DNA of 64,000 bases from Acidimicrobiales bacterium. Its GTDB lineage: Bacteria; Actinomycetota; Acidimicrobiia; Acidimicrobiales; SKKL01. The translations under genes were made by a program, and so were the position numbers. Every line of letters starts with the position of its first letter. Position 1 is the stretch's first letter. The notes under the pieces are model-generated. The model searched no databases. It was not told the DNA's origin and saw only the letters and a program-made list of their open reading frames with translations. This document shows positions 1-9,319 of the stretch, one piece after another. The stretch spans positions 62,001-126,000 of the forward strand of contig JAXHLR010000002.1 in assembly GCA_034521975.1 (NCBI GenBank), written 5' to 3'.

Positions 1-1
1 G

Positions 2-253
2 GTGCTGGCCGGCAGGGAGGCACCCGGCGCCGACCCCGAGGGTGCCGGCACCGACCCCGGGGCCCTGATCGATGTGAACCGGGCGACCGCAACCGAGCTC
101 GAGCGCCTGCCGGGCATCGGGCCGGCGACCGCAGCGTCGATCATCGATCACCGCGAGCGTCACGGCCCCTTCGCACGGGTCGACGATCTGTTGTCGGTGC
201 GTGGCATCGGCGATGCCAAGCTCGCCGCGCTGCGCGACCTCGTCCATGTGTGA
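2..253 (+). CDS. comEA: ComEA competence protein, C-terminal part (5' end outside window)
   Basis: The 83 visible codons encode the tandem helix-hairpin-helix DNA-binding domain of ComEA, with the signature VNRATATELERLPGIGPA followed by a second hairpin (VRGIGDAKL). ComEA is a membrane-anchored surface protein that binds incoming DNA and hands it to the ComEC channel during transformation. The signal anchor and linker would lie upstream of position 1, so the GTG at position 2 is probably not the true start. The stop overlaps the comEC start (TGATG), which indicates translational coupling. Assignment is secure at family level. Confidence 0.9.
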   Translation: MLAGREAPGADPEGAGTDPGALIDVNRATATELERLPGIGPATAASIIDHRERHGPFARVDDLLSVRGIGDAKLAALRDLVHV

Positions 254-2043
254 TGCCGAGGCGATGGTGCGGGCTGTCCCCGCTCACCTGGATGGCGGCG
301 GCGGCCTGGCTGGGCGCGCTCGTGGCCGTACCGGTCCCGTTGGCCGTTGGCCCGGTGGTCGCCGCCGCCGGATGGCACACCAGACGGACCGCGGTGGTGG
401 GTGTCGGGCTGCTGTTGCTCACTTCGGCGCTCGCGGCACGGACCCACCAGGCGCTCGACCCGGCCGACCACGAACGGTTCCACGGCGTGGTCACCGTGGT
501 CGGCGACCCTCAGTCCTTCGGGCCGTCGCTACGGGTGGATCTCCGTGTCGGCGACCGACGCTTCGAGGCATGGGCGCGTGGCACTTCGGCGGCAGACCTG
601 GCCGACCGCCTCACCGGCGAGCAGGTCGAGGTCGCCGGGCGCCTCGGTCCACCACCACCGGACGCGCCGTGGTTGGCCCGGCGCCACGTCGTGGGCCGCA
701 TGACCGTCACCGAGGTGGGCCAGTGGCGTCCGGGCGACCCCGCCAGCCGGGCGGCCAACGGGCTACGGCGGACGCTGGTCGCGGGCGCGCGGACCATGGA
801 CCGCGACACCCGGTCGCTCTATGTGGGTCTGCTGTTGGGCGACCAGCGGGACCAGTCGCCCGAGGTGGCCGACGCGTTCATCGGCTCGGGCCTGACGCAC
901 CTGCTGGCGGTGTCGGGACAGAACGTGGCCTTCGTCCTGGCGCTGGCCGGGCCGCTGCTGGTCCGCATGCGGTTGGGCAGCCGGCTGGTGGCCACCCTGG
1001 CCGTGCTGGGGTTCTTCGCCCTCGTCACCCGCTTCGAACCGTCGGTGCTGCGGGCCACCACCATGGCCGGGTTCGCGGCGATGGCGGTCACCTTCGGCAA
1101 CGAGGCCGACAGTCGCGACATCCTGGCGCTCGCGGTCGTCGCCTTGTTGCTCGTCGATCCGCTGATCGCCACCCAGCTGGCGTTCCAGCTGTCGGTCGCG
1201 GCCACCACCGGCATCCTGGTGTGGAGTCGCCGCATCGCCGATGCGCTGCCGGGGCCCGGGCCGCTGGCCAACGCGATCGGGATCACCGTGGCGGCCCAGC
1301 TCGCCGTGGCCCCGCTGCTCATCCCGACCTTCGGAGGCATGCCGGTGGCCGCGCTGGTGGCCAACGTCCTCGCGGCCCCGGTGACCGGCCCGGTCGTGGT
1401 GTGGGGCCTGCCGGCAGGGATCGTGGCCGGGGTGTTCGGTGGGACGGTGGCCGAGCTGGCTCACCTTCCCACCTCGGTGCTGGTGGGATGGATCGGCGGT
1501 GTTGCCGAGCGGTGCGCGGTCCTTCCCCTCGGCGAGGTCCGGACCCCGCACCTGGTGCTGGCGACGCTGGGGGCGGTCCTGGTGTGGATCGGTCGGCGCT
1601 GGTCCCGACGGGTGCCGGCCACGGTGGGGGTGGTGGTGATCCTGGCGGTGGTGCTGCATCCCGCGGTCGTGCTGCGCGGCGGGCCGGATCCGGTCACCGA
1701 GCTGGCCGACGGCAGCCGCCTGTACGCCTCGGGCGGTGCCACCGTCCTCGAGCTCGACAGCGGGGCCCGGCCCGACGTGGTGCTCGAGGCGCTGCGCCGC
1801 ACCGGTGTCGGGCGGGTCGACGTGGTGGTCGCCCGCCACGGCGGTCGCGACGTGGCCGAGACCGTCGCCGTCCTCCGGACCCGGGCCGAGCCCCGCCTGG
1901 TGCTCGCTCCACCGGGTCACCGGGTGCCGGGTGGTTCGGTGGCGGTTGCCGGCTCCACCATCGCCGTCGGCGATCTCGAGATCCGTGTCGAGGAGGTCGG
2001 CGAGCGAGCCGTCGACGTCGAGGTCATCCCCTCGGAGGCTTGA
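253..2043 (+). CDS. comEC: ComEC/Rec2 DNA-uptake channel protein
   Basis: This 596-residue polytopic membrane protein matches ComEC, the inner-membrane channel for single-stranded DNA in transformation. The N-terminal third has two membrane segments and an OB-like soluble part. The competence-domain motif GLTHLLAVSGQNV is followed by many hydrophobic helices (about residues 190-470). The C-terminal region (about 480-596) resembles a reduced metallo-beta-lactamase-like domain: only a VVARHGGRD stretch remains and the usual HxHxDH cluster is not visible, so nuclease activity is doubtful. The ATG at 253 overlaps the comEA stop; a GTG at 250 is the alternative start. Confidence 0.92.
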   Translation: MPRRWCGLSPLTWMAAAAWLGALVAVPVPLAVGPVVAAAGWHTRRTAVVGVGLLLLTSALAARTHQALDPADHERFHGVVTVVGDPQSFGPSLRVDLRVGDRRFEAWARGTSAADLADRLTGEQVEVAGRLGPPPPDAPWLARRHVVGRMTVTEVGQWRPGDPASRAANGLRRTLVAGARTMDRDTRSLYVGLLLGDQRDQSPEVADAFIGSGLTHLLAVSGQNVAFVLALAGPLLVRMRLGSRLVATLAVLGFFALVTRFEPSVLRATTMAGFAAMAVTFGNEADSRDILALAVVALLLVDPLIATQLAFQLSVAATTGILVWSRRIADALPGPGPLANAIGITVAAQLAVAPLLIPTFGGMPVAALVANVLAAPVTGPVVVWGLPAGIVAGVFGGTVAELAHLPTSVLVGWIGGVAERCAVLPLGEVRTPHLVLATLGAVLVWIGRRWSRRVPATVGVVVILAVVLHPAVVLRGGPDPVTELADGSRLYASGGATVLELDSGARPDVVLEALRRTGVGRVDVVVARHGGRDVAETVAVLRTRAEPRLVLAPPGHRVPGGSVAVAGSTIAVGDLEIRVEEVGERAVDVEVIPSEA

Positions 2044-2280
2044 CACCCCCTGACCTCCAGGAGATACACCTTGGCCTGCAAGTGCCTGCTGGGTTTGGAG
2101 CCTGAACGTGTCGCAACGTCAGAATCCCCCGCAGGCAGGCTCTTGCGCGGATGGTTCTGGCCAGCTCAAGCGGACTTGTGAAGTATCGGTGCTCAAGGCC
2201 CCCCGAATCTCGCACAGCGATGCACTTGACCCACGCGCGCCTTGACGCTGAGATTGGAGGCCATCGAAAGGCGGTAGGCG
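2044..2280. other. Intergenic gap after comEC
   Basis: This 237-bp stretch has no convincing gene or RNA. It looks less GC-rich than the flanking housekeeping genes and leads into an accessory block. I see no strong -10 box near 2281, so the promoter of the next gene is unassigned. Confidence 0.5.
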
Positions 2281-3915
2281 ATGGCGAGTTGGTGCAAGCG
2301 GCGGAGGCGCCGGCTGTGGGTCCCGGCTTTGGGTTCGATTGTTGGGCTGCTAGCCGGGATGGCTGCTGGCTTGATGCCGGCGATCCCAGCTGACGCAGTA
2401 CCGGCCGGTGAGCAGGTGAACGGACCGCCCGGTGAGCAGGTGAACGGACCGCCCACGGCATCGTCTACCCGGCCAACCGTAGCGTTTGTTGTTGACACGT
2501 CCGGGTCGATGTCGGGGTCGAGGCTCACCCAAGCGAAAGCCGCGCTACGGACCGGTATCGACGCTCTCGCGGGTGACCAGGCCGCAGGCCTGCGGTCCTT
2601 CGCTGGGGCATGCTCGTCGCGGGGCGCGGTCCGGACGCCGATCGGGACAGGTAATCGCGAGGCGATGCGGACCGCCTCCGACGCGCTGTTCGCGTCCGGA
2701 ACGACGCCGACGCCTGGCGCTCTGCTCGGCGCGGCCGACGAGTTGCGCGACGTCACCGGCCCCAAGATCGTGTTGCTCATCTCAGACGGGGCGTCCACCT
2801 GCGGTGACCCATGTCCAACGGCTGCATCCATCAAGGACGACCTCGGCGCTGACTTCGCTGCGGTTACTGTCGGATTTCGAGCCCCGGACTCGGCCGCCGA
2901 CGAGCTTCGTTGTATCGCAGAAGTCACAGGTGGGGAGTACTTCCCTGCCGACGACGAAGCCGGCCTCGCCGAGGCGATCGGTGCCGCAGTCGGTAGTTCC
3001 TCGGCCGCCTACGTCGCCGTAGGCGATTCCACTACCACTGGGTTCTCCGTCCCCACATGTTCGGAGGACCGGGAGATCTCGCCGTACGGCTGCGTAGGTG
3101 ACGACCCGCCGGCCCAGCCGTACCCCGAACGTGTCGCCGAAGCGGATGACCGCTTCGACGACCTGAACCGGGTCGGCATCTGGGGTTACACGATCGCTGA
3201 CGCAGTCGCCGCCCACGAGGCCGGCGAGAACGTGGAGGGTCCGTGGACACCACAGCTCACCGCAGCAGCGTCAGCGACGGAACTCGTCACTGTGTCCCTC
3301 GGCGCGAACGACATGGAGTTCAGTGACGTTGAGACCTGGTTGGCGCGGTGCGTGAGCATCCACCAGAAGGAATTCCTCGGCGTAACCTACGACGTCGATA
3401 TCAACGTGAACAACGAGTCGTGCGAGGCCGCCGCCGCCGCCCGCGTCGACGAGCTCGACGACGAGTTCGATGCCTTGTTCGATGCATTGTCTGACGCAGC
3501 GGATGGCGGCGTGGAGATCGTCGTCACGAAGTACTTCAATCCGTTCAACGACACAAAGAACGTGCGTTTCGCGCCGGACCGGTCCTGTGCGCTGTTGCAC
3601 GGCATCGGCGACCACGTCGTCGGTGCCCTGAACGACGAGCTCGACCGCCGGTCGCGTCAGGCTGGGTTCACCGTCGTCGACCTGTACCCGGCCTTCGAGG
3701 GCCACGGGGCAGGGTCGTCAGATTCGTATGTGTTCGGCTCGGACTGCGAGACCCTCGGTGCGGCGACAAGTATCGATGTCGACTTTGACTTCGGCTGGCC
3801 GCCGGTGAGCTTCGACGGTGATGACACCGTCGCCGAGATCCAAGTGCGGTTCGACCCTCACCCGAATGATAGGGGCACTGAGGCACAGGCAGACGCGATC
3901 CTGGAGGCGTTGTGA
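2281..3915 (+). CDS. Secreted von Willebrand factor A domain fused to SGNH/GDSL hydrolase
   Basis: This 544-residue protein starts with a Sec signal (KRRRRR, a hydrophobic core, cleavage near ADA at residue 39). Residues about 66-238 form a vWA domain with the metal-binding motif DTSGS (72-76), a central TPTPGA threonine motif and ISDG. Residues about 243-544 are an SGNH hydrolase: GDS with Ser250, GAND at 341-344 and a C-terminal DPHPNDRG block with Asp525 and His527. The predicted product is an exported esterase-like enzyme joined to an adhesion or metal-sensing module. An 8-residue tandem repeat (GEQVNGPP twice) links the signal to vWA. The substrate is unknown. The next gene overlaps by 4 bases. 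Confidence 0.85.
   Translation: MASWCKRRRRRLWVPALGSIVGLLAGMAAGLMPAIPADAVPAGEQVNGPPGEQVNGPPTASSTRPTVAFVVDTSGSMSGSRLTQAKAALRTGIDALAGDQAAGLRSFAGACSSRGAVRTPIGTGNREAMRTASDALFASGTTPTPGALLGAADELRDVTGPKIVLLISDGASTCGDPCPTAASIKDDLGADFAAVTVGFRAPDSAADELRCIAEVTGGEYFPADDEAGLAEAIGAAVGSSSAAYVAVGDSTTTGFSVPTCSEDREISPYGCVGDDPPAQPYPERVAEADDRFDDLNRVGIWGYTIADAVAAHEAGENVEGPWTPQLTAAASATELVTVSLGANDMEFSDVETWLARCVSIHQKEFLGVTYDVDINVNNESCEAAAAARVDELDDEFDALFDALSDAADGGVEIVVTKYFNPFNDTKNVRFAPDRSCALLHGIGDHVVGALNDELDRRSRQAGFTVVDLYPAFEGHGAGSSDSYVFGSDCETLGAATSIDVDFDFGWPPVSFDGDDTVAEIQVRFDPHPNDRGTEAQADAILEAL
2405..2452. repeat. 24-bp tandem direct repeat inside the vWA-SGNH gene
   Basis: Two exact 24-bp copies (2405-2428 and 2429-2452) lie end to end in frame and encode GEQVNGPP twice, between the signal peptide and the vWA domain. 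The copies are identical at DNA level, so the duplication is recent. Confidence 0.9.
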
Positions 3916-4622
3916 AGGGAACGAGTCGACTGCTGGCAACAGCCGCCGCGGTCGTCGGCGTCGCCATGACCGCTGGCTGTGGTGACGACACGACAGTGGA
4001 AACTGCGGCGACACTCGGGGAGCGGACGACACTCCCCGAAGTTGCCGAAGCCTGCGACGACGGCGATCCCACCGAACCCGGTGTCATTGAGGTGACTGGT
4101 GAGCTGCGCGACTCGAACACGACCGTGAACCTCGAGGACTGCGTCGTCCATCTCGGTAGCGGCGCTGACGTCACGTTGAACAATGTGACGGTGACCGGCG
4201 GAATCCTCAATCTGCATGACCGGGACACAGACCGCGCCCGCAACGTCGTGCGTCTCCAGCGGGTCACCTTCGACTCCCGCGCGGTGCTCATCGAGCTGAA
4301 CGACGCCGACGACGAGTTCCGGGCCGAACGCCTCGAAGCGACGGTCGCCGAAGGCTGGTCGTTGCAGGTCGCCGAGACCGACGATGACGCGAACGAGGGT
4401 GGATCGGTCCGTCTCGTGTCATCGACGGTGCTCGCCACGGGCACCGACGCGCCGGTGACCGTGACCGCCTCGGAGCATTCCGGTACCGTCGAGCTCGTGA
4501 ACACGACGCTCGACACGCGCGGGCTGCTCCTCGTGACCGCCGCCGACTGCTCCGCCCGGATCCGTGGCAACGCGCTGGACTGTTCGACCGACGCACTCGT
4601 CGCTGATGTCGCCGGTCCGTGA
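3912..4622 (+). CDS. Putative lipoprotein, beta-helix-like, unknown function
   Basis: This 236-residue product starts with a signal peptide ending in a lipobox (AMTAGC), so it is probably lipid-anchored at the membrane. The mature part has short repeating strands (VTLNNVTVTGG, VRLQRVTF, VRLVSSTV, VELVNTTL) typical of right-handed parallel beta-helix or pectate-lyase-like folds. No catalytic residues are recognisable. The GTG start overlaps the vWA-SGNH stop (GTGA), so the two are one transcript. Two Cys residues near the C-terminus could form a disulfide. Function is unknown. Confidence 0.72.
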   Translation: MKGTSRLLATAAAVVGVAMTAGCGDDTTVETAATLGERTTLPEVAEACDDGDPTEPGVIEVTGELRDSNTTVNLEDCVVHLGSGADVTLNNVTVTGGILNLHDRDTDRARNVVRLQRVTFDSRAVLIELNDADDEFRAERLEATVAEGWSLQVAETDDDANEGGSVRLVSSTVLATGTDAPVTVTASEHSGTVELVNTTLDTRGLLLVTAADCSARIRGNALDCSTDALVADVAGP

Positions 4623-4659
4623 CGACCGTGGTCGCCAGGGGCGGACGGGCACGGTCACA

Positions 4660-5094
4660 ATGGTGAACGCGGTGTTCAGAGCGGCCGCAGTGGCCGTGCT
4701 TGCCGCTGCCACCGCGTGCGGCGGCTCCGACACCCCCGACGTGGATGTGGACGCCGTGATGGCCGATGCGCTCGAAGCGCTGGAGCTCTCCGAGGTCGAC
4801 GACCCCGAGGAGGTGGTGTCGAAGGACATCTCCTACCTGGCCACGACCGGGGTCGCCGACGGTGACGTGGCCGACGTGGCCGACGACGCCCGCGACGCGC
4901 TCGACGCCGCCGGGTTCACCGTCGACGACCCAGTCGAGGTCCCTGGCGGTCTGTCCATCACCGCGTCTCGCGACGGCGTGACGGTGAGCGCGGCCGCCTA
5001 CGCCCAGGTGGGCGTCAACCCCGCCCCCGAGGGTTCCTCGTGGGTGCGGGTCCGGGCCGCCGACAACGAGACCAACCTCGCCTGGACGAGATGA
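4660..5094 (+). CDS. Small secreted, lipoprotein-like protein, unknown function
   Basis: This 144-residue protein has an N-terminal hydrophobic stretch followed by AAATAC, a plausible lipobox, then an acidic region rich in Asp and Val and a compact alpha/beta C-terminal part. I chose ATG 4660 because it puts the signal peptide at the N-terminus; an in-frame start at 4564 would add an unlikely leader overlapping the preceding gene. Together with the two genes upstream it forms a block of three exported proteins between comEC and folP. No family is recognised. Confidence 0.65.
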   Translation: MVNAVFRAAAVAVLAAATACGGSDTPDVDVDAVMADALEALELSEVDDPEEVVSKDISYLATTGVADGDVADVADDARDALDAAGFTVDDPVEVPGGLSITASRDGVTVSAAAYAQVGVNPAPEGSSWVRVRAADNETNLAWTR

Positions 5095-5203
5095 CCGAGC
5101 AATTCGCGACGTGCAAGCTCTCCGCCCTCCTCCGGGCTCCGGACAGGTTCGTAGCCTGACGCCAGGGCGGCGGCCGTTCTCCTCCGGTGTAGGTTCGGCA
5201 TCC

Positions 5204-6034
5204 GTGGAACTGTGGCTGGGCGAGCACCGCTTCGACATCACCCATCGCGCGGTGGTGATGGGCATCTTGAACCGCACGCCCGATTCGTTCTACGACCAGG
5301 GCAGCTACTGGGACTTCGACGGGTTCCTGGCCAAGGCCGACCAGCTCGTCGCCCATGGCGCCGACTTCCTCGATGTCGGCGGCGTCAAGGCCGGGCCGGG
5401 CGAGGAGGTGGGGGAGCAGGAGGAGCTCGACCGCGTCATCCCCGCGGTCGAGGCGCTGCACGCCCGGTTCGATCTGGCGTTGTCGGTCGACACGTGGCGG
5501 GCGTCGGTCGTGGAGCACGCGATCGAGGCGGGGGCGGTGGTCGGCAACGACATCTCCGGCTTCGCCGATCCCGACTACCTGCCGGTGTGTGCTGCCGGCG
5601 GCGCGTCGGTCGTCGCCACCCACATCCGCCTCGCCCCTCGGGTGCCCGATCCCGAGCCCGTCTACGACGACCTGGTGGCCGACGTCCGGTCCTTCCTGGT
5701 CGACCGCGCCCGGTGGGCGGTCGACGCCGGGATCGCGCACGAGCGGGTCATGGTCGATGCCGGGCTCGACCTGGGCAAGACCGAGGCCCAGTCCCTCGAG
5801 CTCCTCCGCCGATCCGACGACCTGGTGTCGATCGGCCACCCCGTGTTCCTGTCGGCGTCGAACAAGCGCTTCCTCGCCCACCTGCTCGAACGCGACGTCA
5901 CCCAGGTCGCCGCCGGCACCGATGCCGCCCACACCCTCGGGATCATGTTGGGCTGTCGGGTTCTGCGGGCCCACGATGTTCGGGCCGCCCGCCGGGTCGC
6001 CGACCTGTGCGCCGACCTGCTGGAGGCGGCATGA
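5204..6034 (+). CDS. folP2: FolP2-type dihydropteroate synthase homologue
   Basis: This 276-residue TIM-barrel protein belongs to the dihydropteroate synthase family but carries variant motifs: MGILNRTPDSFYD (not NVTPDSF) and DVGGVKAGPG in place of the sulfonamide loop (usually GGESTRPG). SVDT and NDISG are retained. These changes are typical of actinobacterial FolP2, whose mycobacterial member is reported to lack synthase activity, so a folate role is doubtful. GTG 5204 is chosen because TAGGTT (5190-5195) sits 8 nt upstream, giving a near-leaderless transcript. The stop overlaps holA (ATGA). Confidence 0.82.
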   Translation: MELWLGEHRFDITHRAVVMGILNRTPDSFYDQGSYWDFDGFLAKADQLVAHGADFLDVGGVKAGPGEEVGEQEELDRVIPAVEALHARFDLALSVDTWRASVVEHAIEAGAVVGNDISGFADPDYLPVCAAGGASVVATHIRLAPRVPDPEPVYDDLVADVRSFLVDRARWAVDAGIAHERVMVDAGLDLGKTEAQSLELLRRSDDLVSIGHPVFLSASNKRFLAHLLERDVTQVAAGTDAAHTLGIMLGCRVLRAHDVRAARRVADLCADLLEAA

Positions 6035-7050
6035 GCACCGAGGCGTCGGTCCATCTCGTCAAGGGCGACGACCCGGTGCTGGTCGGCGACGAGCTGCGGC
6101 GCATCGTCACCGAGCTGGTCGGCGACGGCGACCGCTCGCTCATGGTCGACGAGCTCGACGAGGAGCGCTACCTCACCGGCGACGGCGCCCACATCTCGCC
6201 ACTGGTCGATGCCGCCCAGACACCGCCCTTCCTCACCGATCGGCGCGTGGTCGTCGGTCGCCATCTGGCCCGCTTCACCACCGCCGAGTCCGTGGCACCC
6301 CTCGTGGCCTACCTCGACGATCCGTTGCCCACCACCGCCCTGGTGCTGGTGTGGGACAAGGGACCGAAGTTCACGGGCCGTTCGGCGGTTCCCAAGTCGC
6401 TCACCGAGGCGCTCAAGCGAGCGGGGGCGGTCACCGTCGCCACCGACGTGCCCGCCAACGCCCGCGGCCGCGACGCCTGGTTCAAAGAGCACCTGGCTTC
6501 GGCTGCGGTGAATCTGGACAACCGGGCCCAGAAGCATCTGGTGGACCGACTCGGCGAGGACGTCAACCGGTTGGGGGCGATCCTCGAGGTGCTCGAGAGC
6601 ACCTTCGGGCCCGGGGCCAAGGTCGGTGTCGACGACCTCGAACCGTTCCTCGGCGAGGCCGGAGGTGTGCCGCCGTGGGAGCTGACCGACGCCATCGCCG
6701 CGGGCGACATCGCCACCGCACTCGATCGGCTGCACCGGATGCTGATCGGCGGCGACCGTCACGCCCTGCAGATCCTGGCGACCCTGCACCGCCACGTGTC
6801 GGGTCTGTTGAAGCTCGACGGCGCCGAGGTCCGAGGTCGCGAGGACGCGGCGGCGATCGCGGGGATGGCACCGTTTCCGGCCGAGAAGCTGCTCAAGCTC
6901 TCCCGGGCGCTCGGGTCGGAGCGGATCGCCCGGCAGGTGACGCTGGTGGCCGACGCCGACCTCGACCTGAAGGGTGCGAGCGAGTGGCCCGACGAGCTGA
7001 TCCTCGAGGTGCTGGTGGCCCGCCTCGCTCGGCTCAGCGCCGCCCGCTGA
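6031..7050 (+). CDS. holA: DNA polymerase III subunit delta
   Basis: This 339-residue product matches HolA, the clamp-loader subunit that opens the sliding clamp. The N-terminal part begins with VHLVKGDDPVL, the central region has FKEHL and a lid-like AAA fold, and the C-terminal helical collar contains DRLHRML and ILATLHRHV. Its length is normal. The ATG overlaps the folP2 stop. holA next to comEC and rpsT is a standard actinobacterial arrangement. The gene ends just before a strong hairpin shared with rpsT. Confidence 0.92.
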   Translation: MSTEASVHLVKGDDPVLVGDELRRIVTELVGDGDRSLMVDELDEERYLTGDGAHISPLVDAAQTPPFLTDRRVVVGRHLARFTTAESVAPLVAYLDDPLPTTALVLVWDKGPKFTGRSAVPKSLTEALKRAGAVTVATDVPANARGRDAWFKEHLASAAVNLDNRAQKHLVDRLGEDVNRLGAILEVLESTFGPGAKVGVDDLEPFLGEAGGVPPWELTDAIAAGDIATALDRLHRMLIGGDRHALQILATLHRHVSGLLKLDGAEVRGREDAAAIAGMAPFPAEKLLKLSRALGSERIARQVTLVADADLDLKGASEWPDELILEVLVARLARLSAAR

Positions 7051-7067
7051 GCCAGGTGGCCAGGCGC

Positions 7068-7098
7068 GACACGACCCCGCCTCAGGCGGGGTCGTGTC
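7068..7098. terminator. Bidirectional intrinsic terminator between holA and rpsT
   Basis: A perfect 14-bp inverted repeat (7068-7081 and 7085-7098) has a 3-nt loop and is followed by TCTT. It lies between two convergent genes (holA ends at 7050, rpsT ends at 7134), so one hairpin probably serves both strands. Confidence 0.88.
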
Positions 7099-7133
7099 TC
7101 TTCCGGTTCCCCCGAACGTGACCGGTAGGTGCT

Positions 7134-7409
7134 CTAGGCGTCGGCGCTGATGCGGGCCAGGCGCTTGGTGAGGCGAGACTTCTGACGGTTGGCGGCGTTG
7201 CGGTGCAGCACGCCCTTGGCGGCGGCCTGGTCGATGCGCTTGATGGCGAGGCGCATCAACGCCTCACTGTCCTCATTGTCATCGCCCTTGGCGGCGGCGG
7301 TCTCGGCGTGTTTGATGCGGGTCTTCAGCTCGGAGCGCACGGCCTTGTTGCGGGCCCGGCGCTTCTCGTTCTGGCGGTTGCGCTTCTTCTGGCTGGCGAT
7401 GTTGGCCAC
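7134..7409 (-). CDS. rpsT: 30S ribosomal protein S20
   Basis: This 91-residue, very basic helical protein has the S20 hallmarks: [21 protein letters not shown] at the start and [16 protein letters not shown] near the end. S20 binds 16S rRNA early in small-subunit assembly. It is transcribed alone, divergent from lepA and convergent to holA, as in many bacteria. Length and start are standard. Confidence 0.97.
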   Translation of the reverse strand: MANIASQKKRNRQNEKRRARNKAVRSELKTRIKHAETAAAKGDDNEDSEALMRLAIKRIDQAAAKGVLHRNAANRQKSRLTKRLARISADA

Positions 7410-7513
7410 GATGCCTCTACTGGGTCGTTCTGACGGTGTCGTTGGGGAACCGTGAGATGATACCGGTCCCTGGACCGCGTGTCACACCCCGATCGGTATC
7501 GTCAGTAGCTCCC

Positions 7514-9298
7514 ATGGATCTGTCGCGCATACGCAACCTCTCGATCATCGCCCACATCGATCACGGCAAGTCGACCCTCGCCGACCGGATCCTCGAGGTC
7601 TGTGGTGCGGTCGACCCTCGCGAGATGCGCGAGCAGTACCTGGATTCGATGGATCTCGAGCGCGAGCGCGGGATCACCATCAAGTTGCAGAGCGTCCGCC
7701 TCGACTACCGGGACCACGTCATCAACATGATCGACACCCCGGGCCACGTCGATTTCGGCTACGAGGTGTCGCGGTCGCTGGCCGCCTGCGAGGGCGTGAT
7801 CCTGCTCGTCGACGCCTCCCAGGGGATCGAGGCCCAGACCCTCGCCAACTGCCTGCTGGCCCTCGAGCACGACCTCGAGATCGTCCCCGCCCTCAACAAG
7901 ATCGATCTCCCCGCTGCCGATCCCGACCTCTACGCCGAGGAGATCGAGCGCGTGCTCGGCATCCCCGCCGAGGACGTGTTGCGCATCAGCGCCAAGACCG
8001 GCGACGGTGTCCCCGAGCTGCTCGACGCCGTGGTCGAGCGCGTGCCGCCCCCGGTCGGCGACGTCGATGCCCCGTTGCAGGGGCTCATCTTCGACTCGCA
8101 CTTCGACCAGTACCGCGGGGTGGTCTCGTCGATCCGGGTGGTCAACGGCCGTTTGATCACCGACACCAAGCTGCGGTTCATGCAGGCGGGCACCACCCAC
8201 GAGGTCAGCGAGGTCGGTGTCCGCCGTCCGATCCCCACCCCGGTGCGCGAGCTGGGCCCCGGCGAGGTCGGCTACCTGATCGCCGGCATCAAAGACGTCG
8301 GCGAGGCCCGGTCGGGCGAGACGGTCACCACCGCGGCGAACCCCGCGCCCGACCCGTTGGAGGGCTACCGCGAGCCCCAGCCCATGGTGTTCTGCGGGCT
8401 GTACCCCATCGAGGGCGACGACTTCTCCGACCTCCGCGAGGCGCTGGAGAAGTTGCGTCTCAACGATTCCAGCTTCACCTACCAGCCCGAGACGTCGGGC
8501 GCGCTCGGGTTCGGGTTCCGCTGCGGGTTCCTCGGCCTGTTGCACATGGAGATCGTGCGTGAGCGTCTCGAGCGCGAGTTCGACCTGTCGCTGATCGCCA
8601 CCGCTCCCTCGGTCGGCTACGAGGTCCACCTCACCGGTGGCGGCGTCACCGAGATCGACAACCCGAGCGAGATGCCGAGTCCGGGCGAGATCGAAGGGGT
8701 CGACGAGCCCTACTTCAAGGTCACGGTCCTCACGCCGTCCACCTACACCGGCACCGTGATGGATCTGTGCCAGTCGAAGCGGGGCGCCATGCAGTCCATG
8801 GAGTACCTGTCACCCGAACGGCTCGAGCTGGTCTATGAGATCCCCCTCGCCGAGGTGGTGATGGACTTCTTCGACCAGCTCAAGAGTCGCACCCAGGGCT
8901 ATGCCAGTCTCGACTACGAGCCGATCGGGTACCGCCGGTCCAACCTGTCCAAGGTCGACATCCTCCTGCAGGGCGAACCGGTCGACGCCTTCAGCATGAT
9001 CGTGCACCGCGACTCGGCCTACGAGTACGGGCGCAAGATGTGCGACAAGCTCAAGGAGCTGATCCCGCGCCAGCAGTACGACGTGCCGATCCAGGCCGCC
9101 ATCGGTGGCAAGATCATCGCCCGCCAGACGGTCAAGGCCTACCGCAAGGACGTCACCGCCAAGCTCTACGGCGGCGACGTCACCCGCAAGAACAAGCTGT
9201 TGCAGAAGCAGAAGGCGGGCAAGAAGAAGATGAAGTCCATCGGCCGGGTCGAGATCCCCCAGGAGGCGTTCATCTCCGCCCTCAAGCTCGACGACTGA
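7514..9298 (+). CDS. lepA: Elongation factor 4 (LepA), ribosomal back-translocase GTPase
   Basis: This 594-residue translational GTPase contains AHIDHGKST (G1), DTPGHVDF (G3) and NKIDLP (G4), the EF-G-like domains II, III and V, and the LepA-specific C-terminal domain ending with [18 protein letters not shown]. LepA acts on stalled or mistranslocated ribosomes. ATG 7514 fits the family start; an upstream in-frame start at 7436 would add 26 atypical residues. A possible -10 (TATCGT, 7497-7502) lies 11 nt upstream. Confidence 0.97.
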   Translation: MDLSRIRNLSIIAHIDHGKSTLADRILEVCGAVDPREMREQYLDSMDLERERGITIKLQSVRLDYRDHVINMIDTPGHVDFGYEVSRSLAACEGVILLVDASQGIEAQTLANCLLALEHDLEIVPALNKIDLPAADPDLYAEEIERVLGIPAEDVLRISAKTGDGVPELLDAVVERVPPPVGDVDAPLQGLIFDSHFDQYRGVVSSIRVVNGRLITDTKLRFMQAGTTHEVSEVGVRRPIPTPVRELGPGEVGYLIAGIKDVGEARSGETVTTAANPAPDPLEGYREPQPMVFCGLYPIEGDDFSDLREALEKLRLNDSSFTYQPETSGALGFGFRCGFLGLLHMEIVRERLEREFDLSLIATAPSVGYEVHLTGGGVTEIDNPSEMPSPGEIEGVDEPYFKVTVLTPSTYTGTVMDLCQSKRGAMQSMEYLSPERLELVYEIPLAEVVMDFFDQLKSRTQGYASLDYEPIGYRRSNLSKVDILLQGEPVDAFSMIVHRDSAYEYGRKMCDKLKELIPRQQYDVPIQAAIGGKIIARQTVKAYRKDVTAKLYGGDVTRKNKLLQKQKAGKKKMKSIGRVEIPQEAFISALKLDD

Positions 9299-9319
9299 AG
9301 GCTCGACGGAAGGTCTGCC

